NCBI RefSeq assembly: GCF_044901685.1 | Contig: NZ_JBJDPS010000024.1 | Location: forward strand, 5,148 to 69,147 | DNA length: 64,000 nt | Source of the DNA: Micromonospora_G sp044901685 | GTDB taxonomy: Bacteria; Actinomycetota; Actinomycetes; Mycobacteriales; Micromonosporaceae | Direction of reading: 5' to 3' | Shown here: positions 9,006 to 16,993 of the stretch, one piece after another | How the letters are laid out: every line of letters starts with the position of its first letter | How positions within the stretch are numbered: position 1 is the stretch's first letter | The notes under the pieces: model-generated | Told to the model about the DNA's origin: nothing | The model's input: only the letters and a program-made list of their open reading frames with translations | The model's database searches: none | Made by a program: the position numbers and the translations under genes

Positions 9006-10262
9006 ATGACGACGCACGCGGCGTACGACTGCGATGTGCTGGTGATCGGTGGCGGGATCGTCGGTCTGTCGACGGCGTACGCGATCACGCGCACCGCGCC
9101 CGGCACCCGGGTCGCGGTGCTGGAGAAGGAGTGGGGCCCCGCCCGCCATCAGACCGGGCGCAACAGCGGGGTGATCCACAGCGGTATCTACTACCCGCCG
9201 GGCTCGCTCAAGGCGCGCTACGCCGTGCGGGGCGCGGCCGAGCTGGTGGACTTCTGCGCGCAGCACGGCATCCCGCACGCGGTGACGGGCAAGCTGATCG
9301 TGGCGACCACCGGTGACGAGCTGCCCCGGCTGCACGCCCTGGTCCAGCGCGGCAGGGCGCACGGACTGCCGGTCAGGGAGCTCGGCCCGGCCCAGATCGC
9401 GGAGTACGAACCCCGGGTGCGCGGCCTCGCGGCGATCCGGGTCGGCACGACGGGGGTGTGCGACTTCACCGCGGTCGCCGTGCGCCTCGCCGCCGAGACG
9501 GGCGCCGCGGGCGGACACGTCCGCTACGGCGCGGAGGTGGTCGCGGTCGACCGGCGGCCCTGGGGCGTGGCGGTGCGCACGGCGGACGGCCAGGTGGTCA
9601 GGGCCAGGGTGCTCGTCAACTGCGCGGGGCTGCACAGCGACCGGGTGGCCCGGCTCGCGGGCGACGACCCGGGCGCGCGCATCGTGCCGTTCCGCGGGGA
9701 GTACTACGAGCTGACCAGGCCCGAGCTGGTGCGCGGGCTCGTCTACCCGGTGCCCGACCCCGCGTTCCCCTTCCTCGGGGTGCACCTGACCCGGGGCGTC
9801 GACGGCACGGTCCACGTCGGGCCGAACGCGGTGCCGGCACTGGCCCGCGAGGGGTACGGCCACACGGTCGTCCACCCACGGGAGCTGGCCGCCACCCTGG
9901 CCTGGCCGGGCTCCTGGCGGATCGCCGGCAGGCACTGGCGGTACGGGGCGGGCGAGGTCCACAGGTCCCTGTCGAAGAGGGCGTTCACCCGGGCCGTGCG
10001 GCGGCTGCTGCCCGAGGTGACGGAGGCCGATCTGCGGCCGTCCCCGGCCGGGGTCAGGGCTCAGGCGGTCCTGCGGGACGGCACGCTGGTGGACGACTTC
10101 CTGATCCGGGACGCCCCGCACACCGTGCACGTGCTGAACGCCCCGTCACCCGCGGCCACCGCCTGCCTGCCCATCGGGAGGGAGGTGGCGCGACGGGCCC
10201 TCGTACGGGCACGCGCGACGGGATGGACGCCGCCCGCCGTAGAATCGGGTCATTGTGTCTGA
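9006..10262 (+). CDS. lhgO: L-2-hydroxyglutarate oxidase
   Basis: This FAD-dependent DAO-family enzyme of 418 residues oxidises L-2-hydroxyglutarate to 2-oxoglutarate. The FAD-binding GGGIVGLSTAY is at about 15-25. It is followed by the diagnostic ARHQTGRNSGVIHSGIYYPP stretch (about 47-66) and, later, RVLVNCAGLHSDRVARLAG. The chosen ATG gives the normal family length, although the frame stays open far upstream into the preceding gene. The last eight bases overlap the GTG start of trmB, so the two are probably translated together. Confidence 0.88.
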   Translation: MTTHAAYDCDVLVIGGGIVGLSTAYAITRTAPGTRVAVLEKEWGPARHQTGRNSGVIHSGIYYPPGSLKARYAVRGAAELVDFCAQHGIPHAVTGKLIVATTGDELPRLHALVQRGRAHGLPVRELGPAQIAEYEPRVRGLAAIRVGTTGVCDFTAVAVRLAAETGAAGGHVRYGAEVVAVDRRPWGVAVRTADGQVVRARVLVNCAGLHSDRVARLAGDDPGARIVPFRGEYYELTRPELVRGLVYPVPDPAFPFLGVHLTRGVDGTVHVGPNAVPALAREGYGHTVVHPRELAATLAWPGSWRIAGRHWRYGAGEVHRSLSKRAFTRAVRRLLPEVTEADLRPSPAGVRAQAVLRDGTLVDDFLIRDAPHTVHVLNAPSPAATACLPIGREVARRALVRARATGWTPPAVESGHCV

Positions 10263-11160
10263 GCCTGTGAACCCCACCCCAGAGACGCCCGGCCCCACTC
10301 CGGAGACGCCCGGCGACACGCCCCGTTCGCCCGCCCCGTCGCCCGGTCGGGGCGCCCGGTCACCCGGCGGCACCGAAGCGGATGCGGAGGCCCGAGCGCT
10401 GCGTGACGCCGCCTTCGAACGGCAGCGCAGGCTCCGCCAGGAGCCCCGGTTCCCCGGCGGTCCCGCGGCCGACCCCGCCGGTTCGCACCACGAGCGCAGG
10501 ATCCGGAGCTTCCAGCCGCGCCGCAGCAGGGTGACCCCCGGCCAGGAGGACGCCCTGAAGCGCCTGTGGCCCGAGTGGGGCCTGGACATCGACGGCCTCC
10601 GTGTCCTCGATCTCCCCACCCTGTTCGACGGACTCCCGGTGGTCCTGGAGATCGGCTTCGGCATGGGCGAGGCCACGGCGCAGATGGCCGCCGACGACCC
10701 CGGCACCGGAATCCTGGCCGTCGACGTGCACACCCCGGGACAGGGCAATCTGCTCGGGCTCGCCGACCGGGCGGGGGTGTCCAACGTCCGGGTCGCCAAC
10801 GGCGACGCGATCATCCTGCTCCGCGAGATGCTCGAGCCCGCGGCGCTGGACGGGCTCCGGGTGTACTTCCCCGACCCCTGGCCCAAGAAGCGGCACCACA
10901 AGCGGCGCCTGATCCAGCCGGAGTTCCTCGACCTCGTGGCGGAGCGCCTGAAGCCGGGCGCGGTCCTGCACTGCGCGACGGACTGGGAGCCGTACGCCGA
11001 GCAGATGCTGGAAGTGCTGACGGCGCACCCCCTGTACGAGAACACGCAGGACGACGGCGGATACGCGCCCCGGCCCGGTTTCAGGCCACTGACCCGCTTC
11101 GAGGGGCAGGGCCTGGACAAGGGACACGTGGTGCGCGACGTGCTGTTCACCCGTCGCTGA
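10255..11160 (+). CDS. trmB: tRNA (guanine-N7)-methyltransferase (position 46)
   Basis: This SAM-dependent enzyme makes m7G46 in the variable loop of tRNAs. The 301-residue protein has a Pro/Thr-rich N-terminal extension of about 80 residues not needed for the fold. The SAM motif VLEIGFGMGEAT (about 131-142) and the family signature YFPDPWPKKRHHKRRL (about 203-218) follow. DNGGY-type and GLDKGHVVRDVLF sequences near the end complete the domain. The start is GTG, overlapping the end of lhgO. PrsW follows after 71 bases. Confidence 0.93.
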   Translation: MSEPVNPTPETPGPTPETPGDTPRSPAPSPGRGARSPGGTEADAEARALRDAAFERQRRLRQEPRFPGGPAADPAGSHHERRIRSFQPRRSRVTPGQEDALKRLWPEWGLDIDGLRVLDLPTLFDGLPVVLEIGFGMGEATAQMAADDPGTGILAVDVHTPGQGNLLGLADRAGVSNVRVANGDAIILLREMLEPAALDGLRVYFPDPWPKKRHHKRRLIQPEFLDLVAERLKPGAVLHCATDWEPYAEQMLEVLTAHPLYENTQDDGGYAPRPGFRPLTRFEGQGLDKGHVVRDVLFTRR

Positions 11161-11231
11161 TCAGCCGCCGACGGTTGTCACCGGCCACCGCACCGTGGCG
11201 GGCTGTCGGTCCCCCTCGTTAGGGTCATCAG

Positions 11232-12695
11232 GTGTCCGAGGGGTTCGTGCAGCACCAGCAGCCGGCCGTCCCGGTACTCGAGGAGCAGCGGCTCGACGAG
11301 TACCTGGGTGCCGTCCCGGAGCGTGGCCAGTGGCGTTACCGGCCGCGCCGCGTCGGCATGGTCTGGCGCAGCAAGGCCTTCCGCGCCGGCGCGGTGATCA
11401 GCGTGCTCGCGCTCTGCGGGCTGGTGATCCTGGCCCTGGTGCGTGAACAGACCGGCACCGAGGGCTTCCTGGTGGGTCTTGGCCTGGCCGTGCTGCCCGT
11501 GCCGCTGCTGATGGCGGCGTTCCGGTGGCTCGACCGGGTCGAGCCCGGGCCGTGGCGGAACCTGCTGTTCGCCTTCGCCTGGGGGGCGTGCGCCGCCGCG
11601 CTCGTCGCGATCATCGCCAACTCCTTCGCGACCCGCTGGATAGCGACGGCCACCGCGGACCCGGCGAGCGCCGACACCCTCGGCGCCACGGTGATCGCCC
11701 CGGTCGTCGAGGAGTGCGCGAAGGGGGCGGCCGTTCTACTGATCTTCCTCTTCCGCAGACGGCAGTTCGGCGGTGTCGTCGACGGCATCGTGGTCGCCGG
11801 ATTCACCGCGACCGGCTTCGCCTTCACCGAGAACATCCTCTACCTGGGGCAGGCTTTCGGCGAGGACCAGGAGTTGGGGACCACGGGCCTCGCGTCCCTG
11901 ACGGCCGGGACGTTCTTCGTTCGCGTGGTCATGTCCCCCTTCGCGCATCCCCTGTTCACGGTGCTCTCCGGCATCGGCTTCGGGATCGCCGCACTGGGCG
12001 GTGCGCGCCACCGGGTGCGCCGGGTCGTGCTGCCGCTGCTGGGACTCGCCCTCGCCATGGGCATGCACGCCCTGTGGAACGGCTCGTCGTCCTTCGGCCC
12101 GTACGGCTTCTACGCGGTGTACGGGGCGTTCATGGTGCCGTGCTTCGGCCTGGTGACCTGGCTGGCCGTCTGGTCACGGCAGCGGGAGCTCCGGACGCTC
12201 TCCACGGAGCTGCCGGTGTACGCGGCGGCAGGCTGGCTCACCCCCGCCGAGCCGTTCGCCCTGGCTTCGATGCGGGCGCGGGGCGTGGCCCGCGACATGG
12301 CCAGGCACTGGCACAGCGGGGGCCCGGACCGCGCACGGGGCAGGGCCGCCGCACGGGCGGTCGCGGAGTACGAGTCGTTCGCGACGTCCCTGGCCATGCT
12401 GCGCCGGCGGGCCCGCCACGACGGCGCGGACGCCGACTTCGCCCTCCGGGAGCAGGAGTTGCTGCACCACCTCTGGCAGCGCCGGGAGGTCGCGGGTCCC
12501 GCCCTGACGTTCGCGGCACGCACCACGGGCCGGATGCGCGCTCACGGGCCGCAACCGCAGTTCCCACGCCGGCAGACCTACGGCGGGCCCGCTCCGCAGC
12601 GGATCCCCGCACCGCACCGCCACTACGGCGGCTACAACCCCTACCTGGAGGACGGCAGCCGATCCGCTCCGCCCACACAGGCACCGCCGTCCTGA
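11232..12695 (+). CDS. PrsW-family intramembrane metalloprotease
   Basis: The 487-residue polytopic membrane protein has about eight hydrophobic helices between residues 50 and 320 and a hydrophilic C-terminal tail of about 150 residues. The conserved PrsW motifs are all present: VVEECAKGA (about 159-167, the EExxK motif), GFAFTENILY (about 191-201, FxxxE) and HPLF (about 238-241). In Bacillus PrsW makes the first cut in an anti-sigma factor. The target here is unknown. A membrane-bound sigma factor about 7 kb away (2080-4116) is a conceivable but unproven partner. The start codon is GTG. Confidence 0.88.
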   Translation: MSEGFVQHQQPAVPVLEEQRLDEYLGAVPERGQWRYRPRRVGMVWRSKAFRAGAVISVLALCGLVILALVREQTGTEGFLVGLGLAVLPVPLLMAAFRWLDRVEPGPWRNLLFAFAWGACAAALVAIIANSFATRWIATATADPASADTLGATVIAPVVEECAKGAAVLLIFLFRRRQFGGVVDGIVVAGFTATGFAFTENILYLGQAFGEDQELGTTGLASLTAGTFFVRVVMSPFAHPLFTVLSGIGFGIAALGGARHRVRRVVLPLLGLALAMGMHALWNGSSSFGPYGFYAVYGAFMVPCFGLVTWLAVWSRQRELRTLSTELPVYAAAGWLTPAEPFALASMRARGVARDMARHWHSGGPDRARGRAAARAVAEYESFATSLAMLRRRARHDGADADFALREQELLHHLWQRREVAGPALTFAARTTGRMRAHGPQPQFPRRQTYGGPAPQRIPAPHRHYGGYNPYLEDGSRSAPPTQAPPS

Positions 12696-12910
12696 GCTCT
12701 CCCCTCCCGCCGGGGCCGGGCCTCGGACGGGAACCGTCGGGGCCCGGACCACAGGCCGATACGGCGGTCGGCTCGGCCCGCTGCTCCCCGGTCGGTCCGA
12801 GGTCCGCCACCGGCGCGGGCAGCCGTCCGGACAGGCCGGCGGCCCTGACGTCGGGGGGTTGTGCGCCAGGGCCGCCGGGGTTTCGGTGCGCCGTGTGCCG
12901 GCGCGGGCGC

Positions 12911-13945
12911 TCAGACCGAGAGGCCCTTGCCGCGCAGCCAGCCCATCGGGTCGATGCCCGAGCCGTCCGCGGTGTGGATCTCCAGGTGCAGGTGCGGGCC
13001 GGTCACGTTGCCGGTGGCGCCGACGCGGCCGATGGTGTCACCGGTGCTGACCTTCTGGCCGGCGGTGACGTCCATCGAGGACTGGTGGCAGTACCAGACC
13101 TCGGTGCCGTCGTCGAGCTCCAGCACCGTGCGGTATCCGTACGAACCGGACCAGCCGGCCGACTTGACGGTACCGCTGTGCACGGCCTTGACCGGAGTGC
13201 CGGTCGGAGCGGCGAAGTCCAGCCCGGTGTGGTGGCCGGAGGACCACATCGAGCCGGACTGGCCGAAGGTCGAGGTGATGGTGTACGACGAGGTCGGAAT
13301 GGCGTAGCTGGCGGCGAGCTTGGCGAGGCGCTCGGCCTCGGCCTTCTTCTCCGCCGCCTCTTCGGCCGCCTTCTTCTTCGCGGCGGCCTTCGCCTCGGCG
13401 GCGCTCTGCTGCTTCGCCGCCTGGGCCGCGGCCTCCTCGGCCGCCGCCTTCTCCTCCGCGGCCCTGACCTCGGCCTCGGCCCCGGCCTGCTGCTGCTCGG
13501 CCTGCTGGAGGATGCGGGCGCGCAGCGCCTCGCCGGCGTCCGTGGTGCCCGACTCGGCCTCGGCGGCCGTGATGCCGGCGGTGGTGAGCGGGGAGGCCCC
13601 GGTGACCGCGTCCTTGGCCTGGTCGGCGGACATGAACGCGCCCACGCCGGGCAGGGACTTGGCATCGGGAAGGTTGTCCGCGATGGAATCGGGAAGAGAG
13701 ATGGAGACCGGCGGCTTGCTCTGCGCGGAGGCCATGCCGCCCGCACCGACGGCCGCGATGACACCGACGCCGAGGACCGTGGAGCTGCGGGCGAAGCCAC
13801 GCTGCTTGGCTACGCGATGCCTACCGCGTACGGGGCGGAGGGAGTCCTCGGTGGGGTTCCATTCCTCCCACGTCCTGCCGTCCTCACCGGGACCGCCGGT
13901 CCTGAAGGGTGCCGGAGCCTCGGGGGCAGGCTGATTTGACGCCAC
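12911..13945 (-). CDS. Secreted M23-family peptidoglycan endopeptidase with coiled coil
   Basis: The 344-residue protein has a charged N-terminus and a signal or anchor helix at about 50-76 (STVLGVGVIAAVGAGGMASA). An Ala/Glu/Lys-rich coiled coil spans about 140-215. A C-terminal LytM/M23 domain contains HHTGLDFAAPTGTP and HLHLEIH, which carry the zinc ligands. It should cut cell-wall peptides outside the membrane. The start is GTG with AAGGAG about nine bases upstream. A ydaO-type riboswitch lies in the leader, so expression should follow c-di-AMP levels. From memory it corresponds to SCO4108. Confidence 0.92.
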   Translation of the reverse strand: MASNQPAPEAPAPFRTGGPGEDGRTWEEWNPTEDSLRPVRGRHRVAKQRGFARSSTVLGVGVIAAVGAGGMASAQSKPPVSISLPDSIADNLPDAKSLPGVGAFMSADQAKDAVTGASPLTTAGITAAEAESGTTDAGEALRARILQQAEQQQAGAEAEVRAAEEKAAAEEAAAQAAKQQSAAEAKAAAKKKAAEEAAEKKAEAERLAKLAASYAIPTSSYTITSTFGQSGSMWSSGHHTGLDFAAPTGTPVKAVHSGTVKSAGWSGSYGYRTVLELDDGTEVWYCHQSSMDVTAGQKVSTGDTIGRVGATGNVTGPHLHLEIHTADGSGIDPMGWLRGKGLSV

Positions 13946-13965
13946 GTGGGCGCGCTCCTTTCCTT

Positions 13966-14105
13966 CCTTCTCGCCTACCGGGTTAGCTGACGGGTTCGGA
14001 GCAGGAAGGTCTCCTACGGACGCCTTCGTCCCTCACAGGACTCAGGTGTCTGATTCACCCCAAGTAAATGGTTCCCCGGTTCCCTTGCGGGATTAAGCGC
14101 TGCGC
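13966..14105 (-). promoter_or_regulatory. ydaO/yuaA-type c-di-AMP riboswitch
   Basis: Read on the minus strand, the leader of the M23 gene has the class's conserved blocks in order. These are GCGCTTAATCCCGCAAGGG, GAACCGGGGAACCA, GGGGTGAATC, GGAGACCTTCCTGCTCCGAA, CCCGTCAGCTAACC and GGTAGGCG. The 5' CGCTT and the 3' AGGCG pair to form P1. The element ends about 20 bases before the start codon. Members of this class (Rfam ydaO-yuaA) sit upstream of wall hydrolases in actinobacteria and switch expression off when c-di-AMP is high. The exact ends are estimated by eye. Confidence 0.9.
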
Positions 14106-14342
14106 ACGGTGCCGCCTCTGGCGACGACTGGGACAACCGCGCTGCGTTATCGAACGTTAATAGACACTCGGGTCCGATTCCAAGCTGTTCCCACAGATCT
14201 TTCACGACTCGGGCCTGGACTTTCAGGGACCAATCGACCCCAACCGGACGAGTTGAGCGCCCATCAGCTCCATAACATTTTCTGACGTTGCGTCAAATGT
14301 TATGCGCAGCGGCACCCTTCGACCACGGACGGTCGTGGACGG

Positions 14343-15503
14343 TCATTCACGATCCCGCCCCACGATCTTCACCGTCCTCCGCCGTGCGGGCTGCCCCCGC
14401 GCCGGCCGCCCCACCGCGAGGAGCGCGAGGTCGTCCGTCGACCGGCCGCCCGTGTGCAGCCGTACGTCGTCGGTGAGCGCGGAGAGCAGTTCCTCGGGTC
14501 CCGGGAAGAGCCGGCCGCGCAGCCGGGCCGCCGGGTCGTAGAAGACCCCCCTCGCGTCCCGGGCCTCCGAAAGCCCGTCGGTGAACGCCAGGAACGTCGC
14601 CCCGGACGGCAGAGCCCACTCGTCCGAACGGTCCGGCCAGGCGTCGAGGCCCATACCGAGCGGCAACGCGGGCTCGGTCGGCGTCAGCACGTCCAGCGCA
14701 CCGTCCGCGTGGAGCACGATCGGCTCGGGGTGGCCGCGGTTGATCACCCTCAGCATGTCCGAACCCACCGGGATCTCGGCGAGCACGGCGGTCACGAACC
14801 CCTCCATCGAGTCGAGCCCGCCACGCCGCGAGCTCTCCCGGGCGAGCGCCCTCTCCAGCCGCTGGACCACTCCCTCCAGCGACCGCTCCTGCTCGGCGGC
14901 CTCACGGAACGCCCCGATCACGACGGCCACCGCCGCCACGGCGTCCAGCCCCTTGCCCCGTACGTCCCCGACGACCAGCCGCACCCCGAAGGGCGTGTCC
15001 GCGACGGCGAACAGGTCTCCGCCGACGAACTCGTCCGCCTGCGCCGCCTCGTACCGCGCCGCGACCAGCAGCCCGCCGATCCGGTCCTCGGGTACCGGGA
15101 GCACCGCGCGCATCGCAGTCTCCGCGATGACCCGCGCCGAGGCCAGTTGTTCGTTGCCGCGCCACACGACGCGGTTGATGACGAGGGAGAGCGCGGCGAC
15201 GGTGATCAGGGTCAGCAGGTCGGTGATCGGCACGACCTTGGCGAGCACGCCGTCGGAGACCCGGATGACGAGGACCACGAGGGTCGCGGCCACCCCTGTG
15301 CGGATGGTGGCGGCCAACGAGAAGAAGGGGGCCGCGATCAGCGGGGCCGCGGCGAAGAGCGGAACGGCGGACACCGCGGTCGGGGTCGCGAGGTCGAAGA
15401 CCACTCCGACGGCGATCATGAGGGTGGGCAGCAGGCGCACGAGCCTCCGGGCGCGCGCGTTCCCCTCGGCTCGACCTCGCCCTCGTACGTCCCGCTTCCC
15501 CAC
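14343..15503 (-). CDS. Membrane-anchored PP2C/SpoIIE-type serine phosphatase
   Basis: The 386-residue protein has four or so hydrophobic helices in residues 22-112 and then a SpoIIE-like phosphatase domain at about 150-365. Metal-binding and fold motifs are VGGDLFAVADTPFGVRLVVGD with GKGLDA, then FLAFTDGLSEARD and STDDLALLAV near the end. Such proteins dephosphorylate anti-anti-sigma factors and so free sigma factors. No partner anti-sigma or STAS gene is adjacent. The GTG start lacks a clear Shine-Dalgarno sequence. Confidence 0.88.
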   Translation of the reverse strand: MGKRDVRGRGRAEGNARARRLVRLLPTLMIAVGVVFDLATPTAVSAVPLFAAAPLIAAPFFSLAATIRTGVAATLVVLVIRVSDGVLAKVVPITDLLTLITVAALSLVINRVVWRGNEQLASARVIAETAMRAVLPVPEDRIGGLLVAARYEAAQADEFVGGDLFAVADTPFGVRLVVGDVRGKGLDAVAAVAVVIGAFREAAEQERSLEGVVQRLERALARESSRRGGLDSMEGFVTAVLAEIPVGSDMLRVINRGHPEPIVLHADGALDVLTPTEPALPLGMGLDAWPDRSDEWALPSGATFLAFTDGLSEARDARGVFYDPAARLRGRLFPGPEELLSALTDDVRLHTGGRSTDDLALLAVGRPARGQPARRRTVKIVGRDRE

Positions 15504-15639
15504 CTGTGCACTCCCTGCCCGCTCCGCCCACGGCTGCGGACGGTACAGCGCTCCACCCCGGCCTGACGGAGCCGCGCCGTGCGGCGACCCGTCGTCGGCC
15601 TGTGGGAGGAGCGCACCGGAGCCCCGTGTCCCCCGATGG

Positions 15640-16386
15640 TCAGTCGGAGAGCCGGCGCCGCGCGTACGTCGTCAGTGCATCCCGTACGAAGACGGCGGTT
15701 CCGTCCCCGTGGCGATCGTAGTTCTTCCCGAAGCGGGGATCGGCGACGTACATCTCACCGATGCCCGTCACATACGAACGAGTGACCTCGGCGGTCGCCG
15801 ACAGCCACTCGCAGTGGCGGCGCGCGATGTCCTGCACCTCGTCGCCCCCCGGCTCCAGGCCGGCCGCCCTCGCCTCGCCGTAGTCCCGGGCGATGGCGTC
15901 GTGCGCGCCCTGGAAGCCCGCGCGCCCGTCCGGGCTCAGCCCGCGCCACCACCGGTCGCTGCGCTCGTACGCCTCCTGGCCCCAGCGCTCGGTCACCTCC
16001 TGCTCGTGCACCGTGTGGTCGAAGCCGTCGAACACTTCCTCGGCCATGAGCCCTTCCCCTTCCTCGGTCCTGTGGAGAGTGGTCCGCACCGACGCGATCT
16101 GCCGGCCGATGCGCTCGCGCTCCTGCTCCAGCAGGCGCAGATGGGCCCGGAGCGCCACGGAGGTGTCCCGCTGCCCCTCCAGCACGTCCTTGATCGCGGG
16201 CAGTGAGAGGCCGAGCCCCCGCAACAGGAGGATGCGCTGGAGCCTGACCAGCGCGTCCTGGTCGTAGTAGCGGTAGCCGTTGGCACCCGTGCGGCTCGGC
16301 ACGAGGAGACCGAGATCTCCGTAGTGCCGGAGCGTCCGGCTGGTGGTGCCCGCTCTACGGGCGATTTCCTGGATGGACCACTCCAT
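15640..16386 (-). CDS. MerR-family regulator with TipAS domain (TipA-like)
   Basis: The 248-residue protein has a MerR DNA-binding domain at 1-75 (IQEIARRAGTTSRTLRHYGD). A coiled dimerisation helix runs from about 80 to 115. A TipAS antibiotic-binding domain covers about 115-245 and ends with the hallmark GIGEMYVADPRFGKNYDRHG. In S. lividans, TipAL binds thiopeptide antibiotics such as thiostrepton through this domain and activates its own promoter. This is a TipA relative, not necessarily the tipA gene itself. Its promoter has a MerR-type spacer and places transcription start next to the ATG, so the mRNA may be leaderless. Confidence 0.9.
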   Translation of the reverse strand: MEWSIQEIARRAGTTSRTLRHYGDLGLLVPSRTGANGYRYYDQDALVRLQRILLLRGLGLSLPAIKDVLEGQRDTSVALRAHLRLLEQERERIGRQIASVRTTLHRTEEGEGLMAEEVFDGFDHTVHEQEVTERWGQEAYERSDRWWRGLSPDGRAGFQGAHDAIARDYGEARAAGLEPGGDEVQDIARRHCEWLSATAEVTRSYVTGIGEMYVADPRFGKNYDRHGDGTAVFVRDALTTYARRRLSD

Positions 16387-16393
16387 GCCGGAA

Positions 16394-16424
16394 ACGCTAG
16401 ATCTTTACGTAGCGTCAAGGTCAA
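16394..16424 (-). promoter_or_regulatory. MerR-type promoter and operator of the TipA-like gene
   Basis: On the minus strand there is TTGACC (16419-16424), a 19-base spacer and TAGCGT (16394-16399). The spacer contains the near-palindrome CTTGACG-CTA-CGTAAAG, with six of seven arm positions complementary. A 19-bp spacer holding a dyad is the standard layout for MerR-family autoactivated promoters. The start codon is seven bases after the -10 box. Confidence 0.7.
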
Positions 16425-16454
16425 GCCCGGCCACGGAGGTCGACTCCGGCACAC

Positions 16455-16494
16455 GACCGAGGCCCGGATCCTTGTAAGGATCCGGGCCTCGGTC
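16455..16494 (-). terminator. Hairpin terminator after the initiator tRNA
   Basis: A perfect 17-bp inverted repeat (GACCGAGGCCCGGATCC and its complement) has a 6-base loop. It lies immediately downstream of tRNA-Met and upstream of the TipA-like promoter. There is no U-tract, as is common in Streptomyces. Confidence 0.85.
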
Positions 16495-16500
16495 TTTCAG

Positions 16501-16574
16501 TAGCGGGGACAGGATTTGAACCTGCGACCTCTGGGTTATGAGCCCAGCGAGCTACCGAGCTGCTCCACCCCGCG
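16501..16574 (-). tRNA. Initiator tRNA-Met (CAU)
   Basis: The 74-base gene has no encoded CCA. The anticodon loop is CUCAUAA on a stem with three consecutive G-C pairs (GGG/CCC). The first acceptor position is a C1-U72 mismatch. Both features are initiator-specific. Confidence 0.95.
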
Positions 16575-16993
16575 TCGTTGTGATTGCAACTCTACGCCAT
16601 CCGGGGCGGTGCTCCGACCACCTGCGGCCACCGCTCCCCCATTCCCCGCACGGCAGGAATGCCCGCCGACGGGAAGGACGCGTCAACACACCCCGAAACC
16701 TGGGCAGTCGGCCTGCGCGACGCCTCATCCGCAAAGACCGCCGGACCGCCCGATCCCGCTTCCCGCAGGACCTCCCGGCCGTCTCCTCACCGCACAGGAC
16801 CTCCGAGTCGGGCCCCGACGCCGCCCTCCGCGATTGCGGGCGCCCCGGAGCGGCGGGACGCTTGGAGGACACGACATTCGGTGTTCGGTCCCGTCTGCGC
16901 GGCATTCTCAGGTGCCGGCGTCGGCCCGCAAGCAGCCTCACCCGCCGAGATGGAGCCAGGGGAGGCCGGGCGCGCGCACGCGAGGAGACGGCC
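16575..16993. other. Intergenic region upstream of the FAD oxidase
   Basis: This is 419 bases between tRNA-Met and the flavin-oxidase gene. Open frames here lack good start sites and are probably by-products of high GC. The tRNA promoter must lie at its left edge (minus strand) and the oxidase promoter toward the right. No clear dyads or repeats were seen. Confidence 0.45.

Noticed and set aside
14014..14205. Minus-strand 63-codon ORF upstream of the M23 gene
   Set aside because: It lies across the c-di-AMP riboswitch; the conserved bases are explained by RNA structure and the codon bias is poor.
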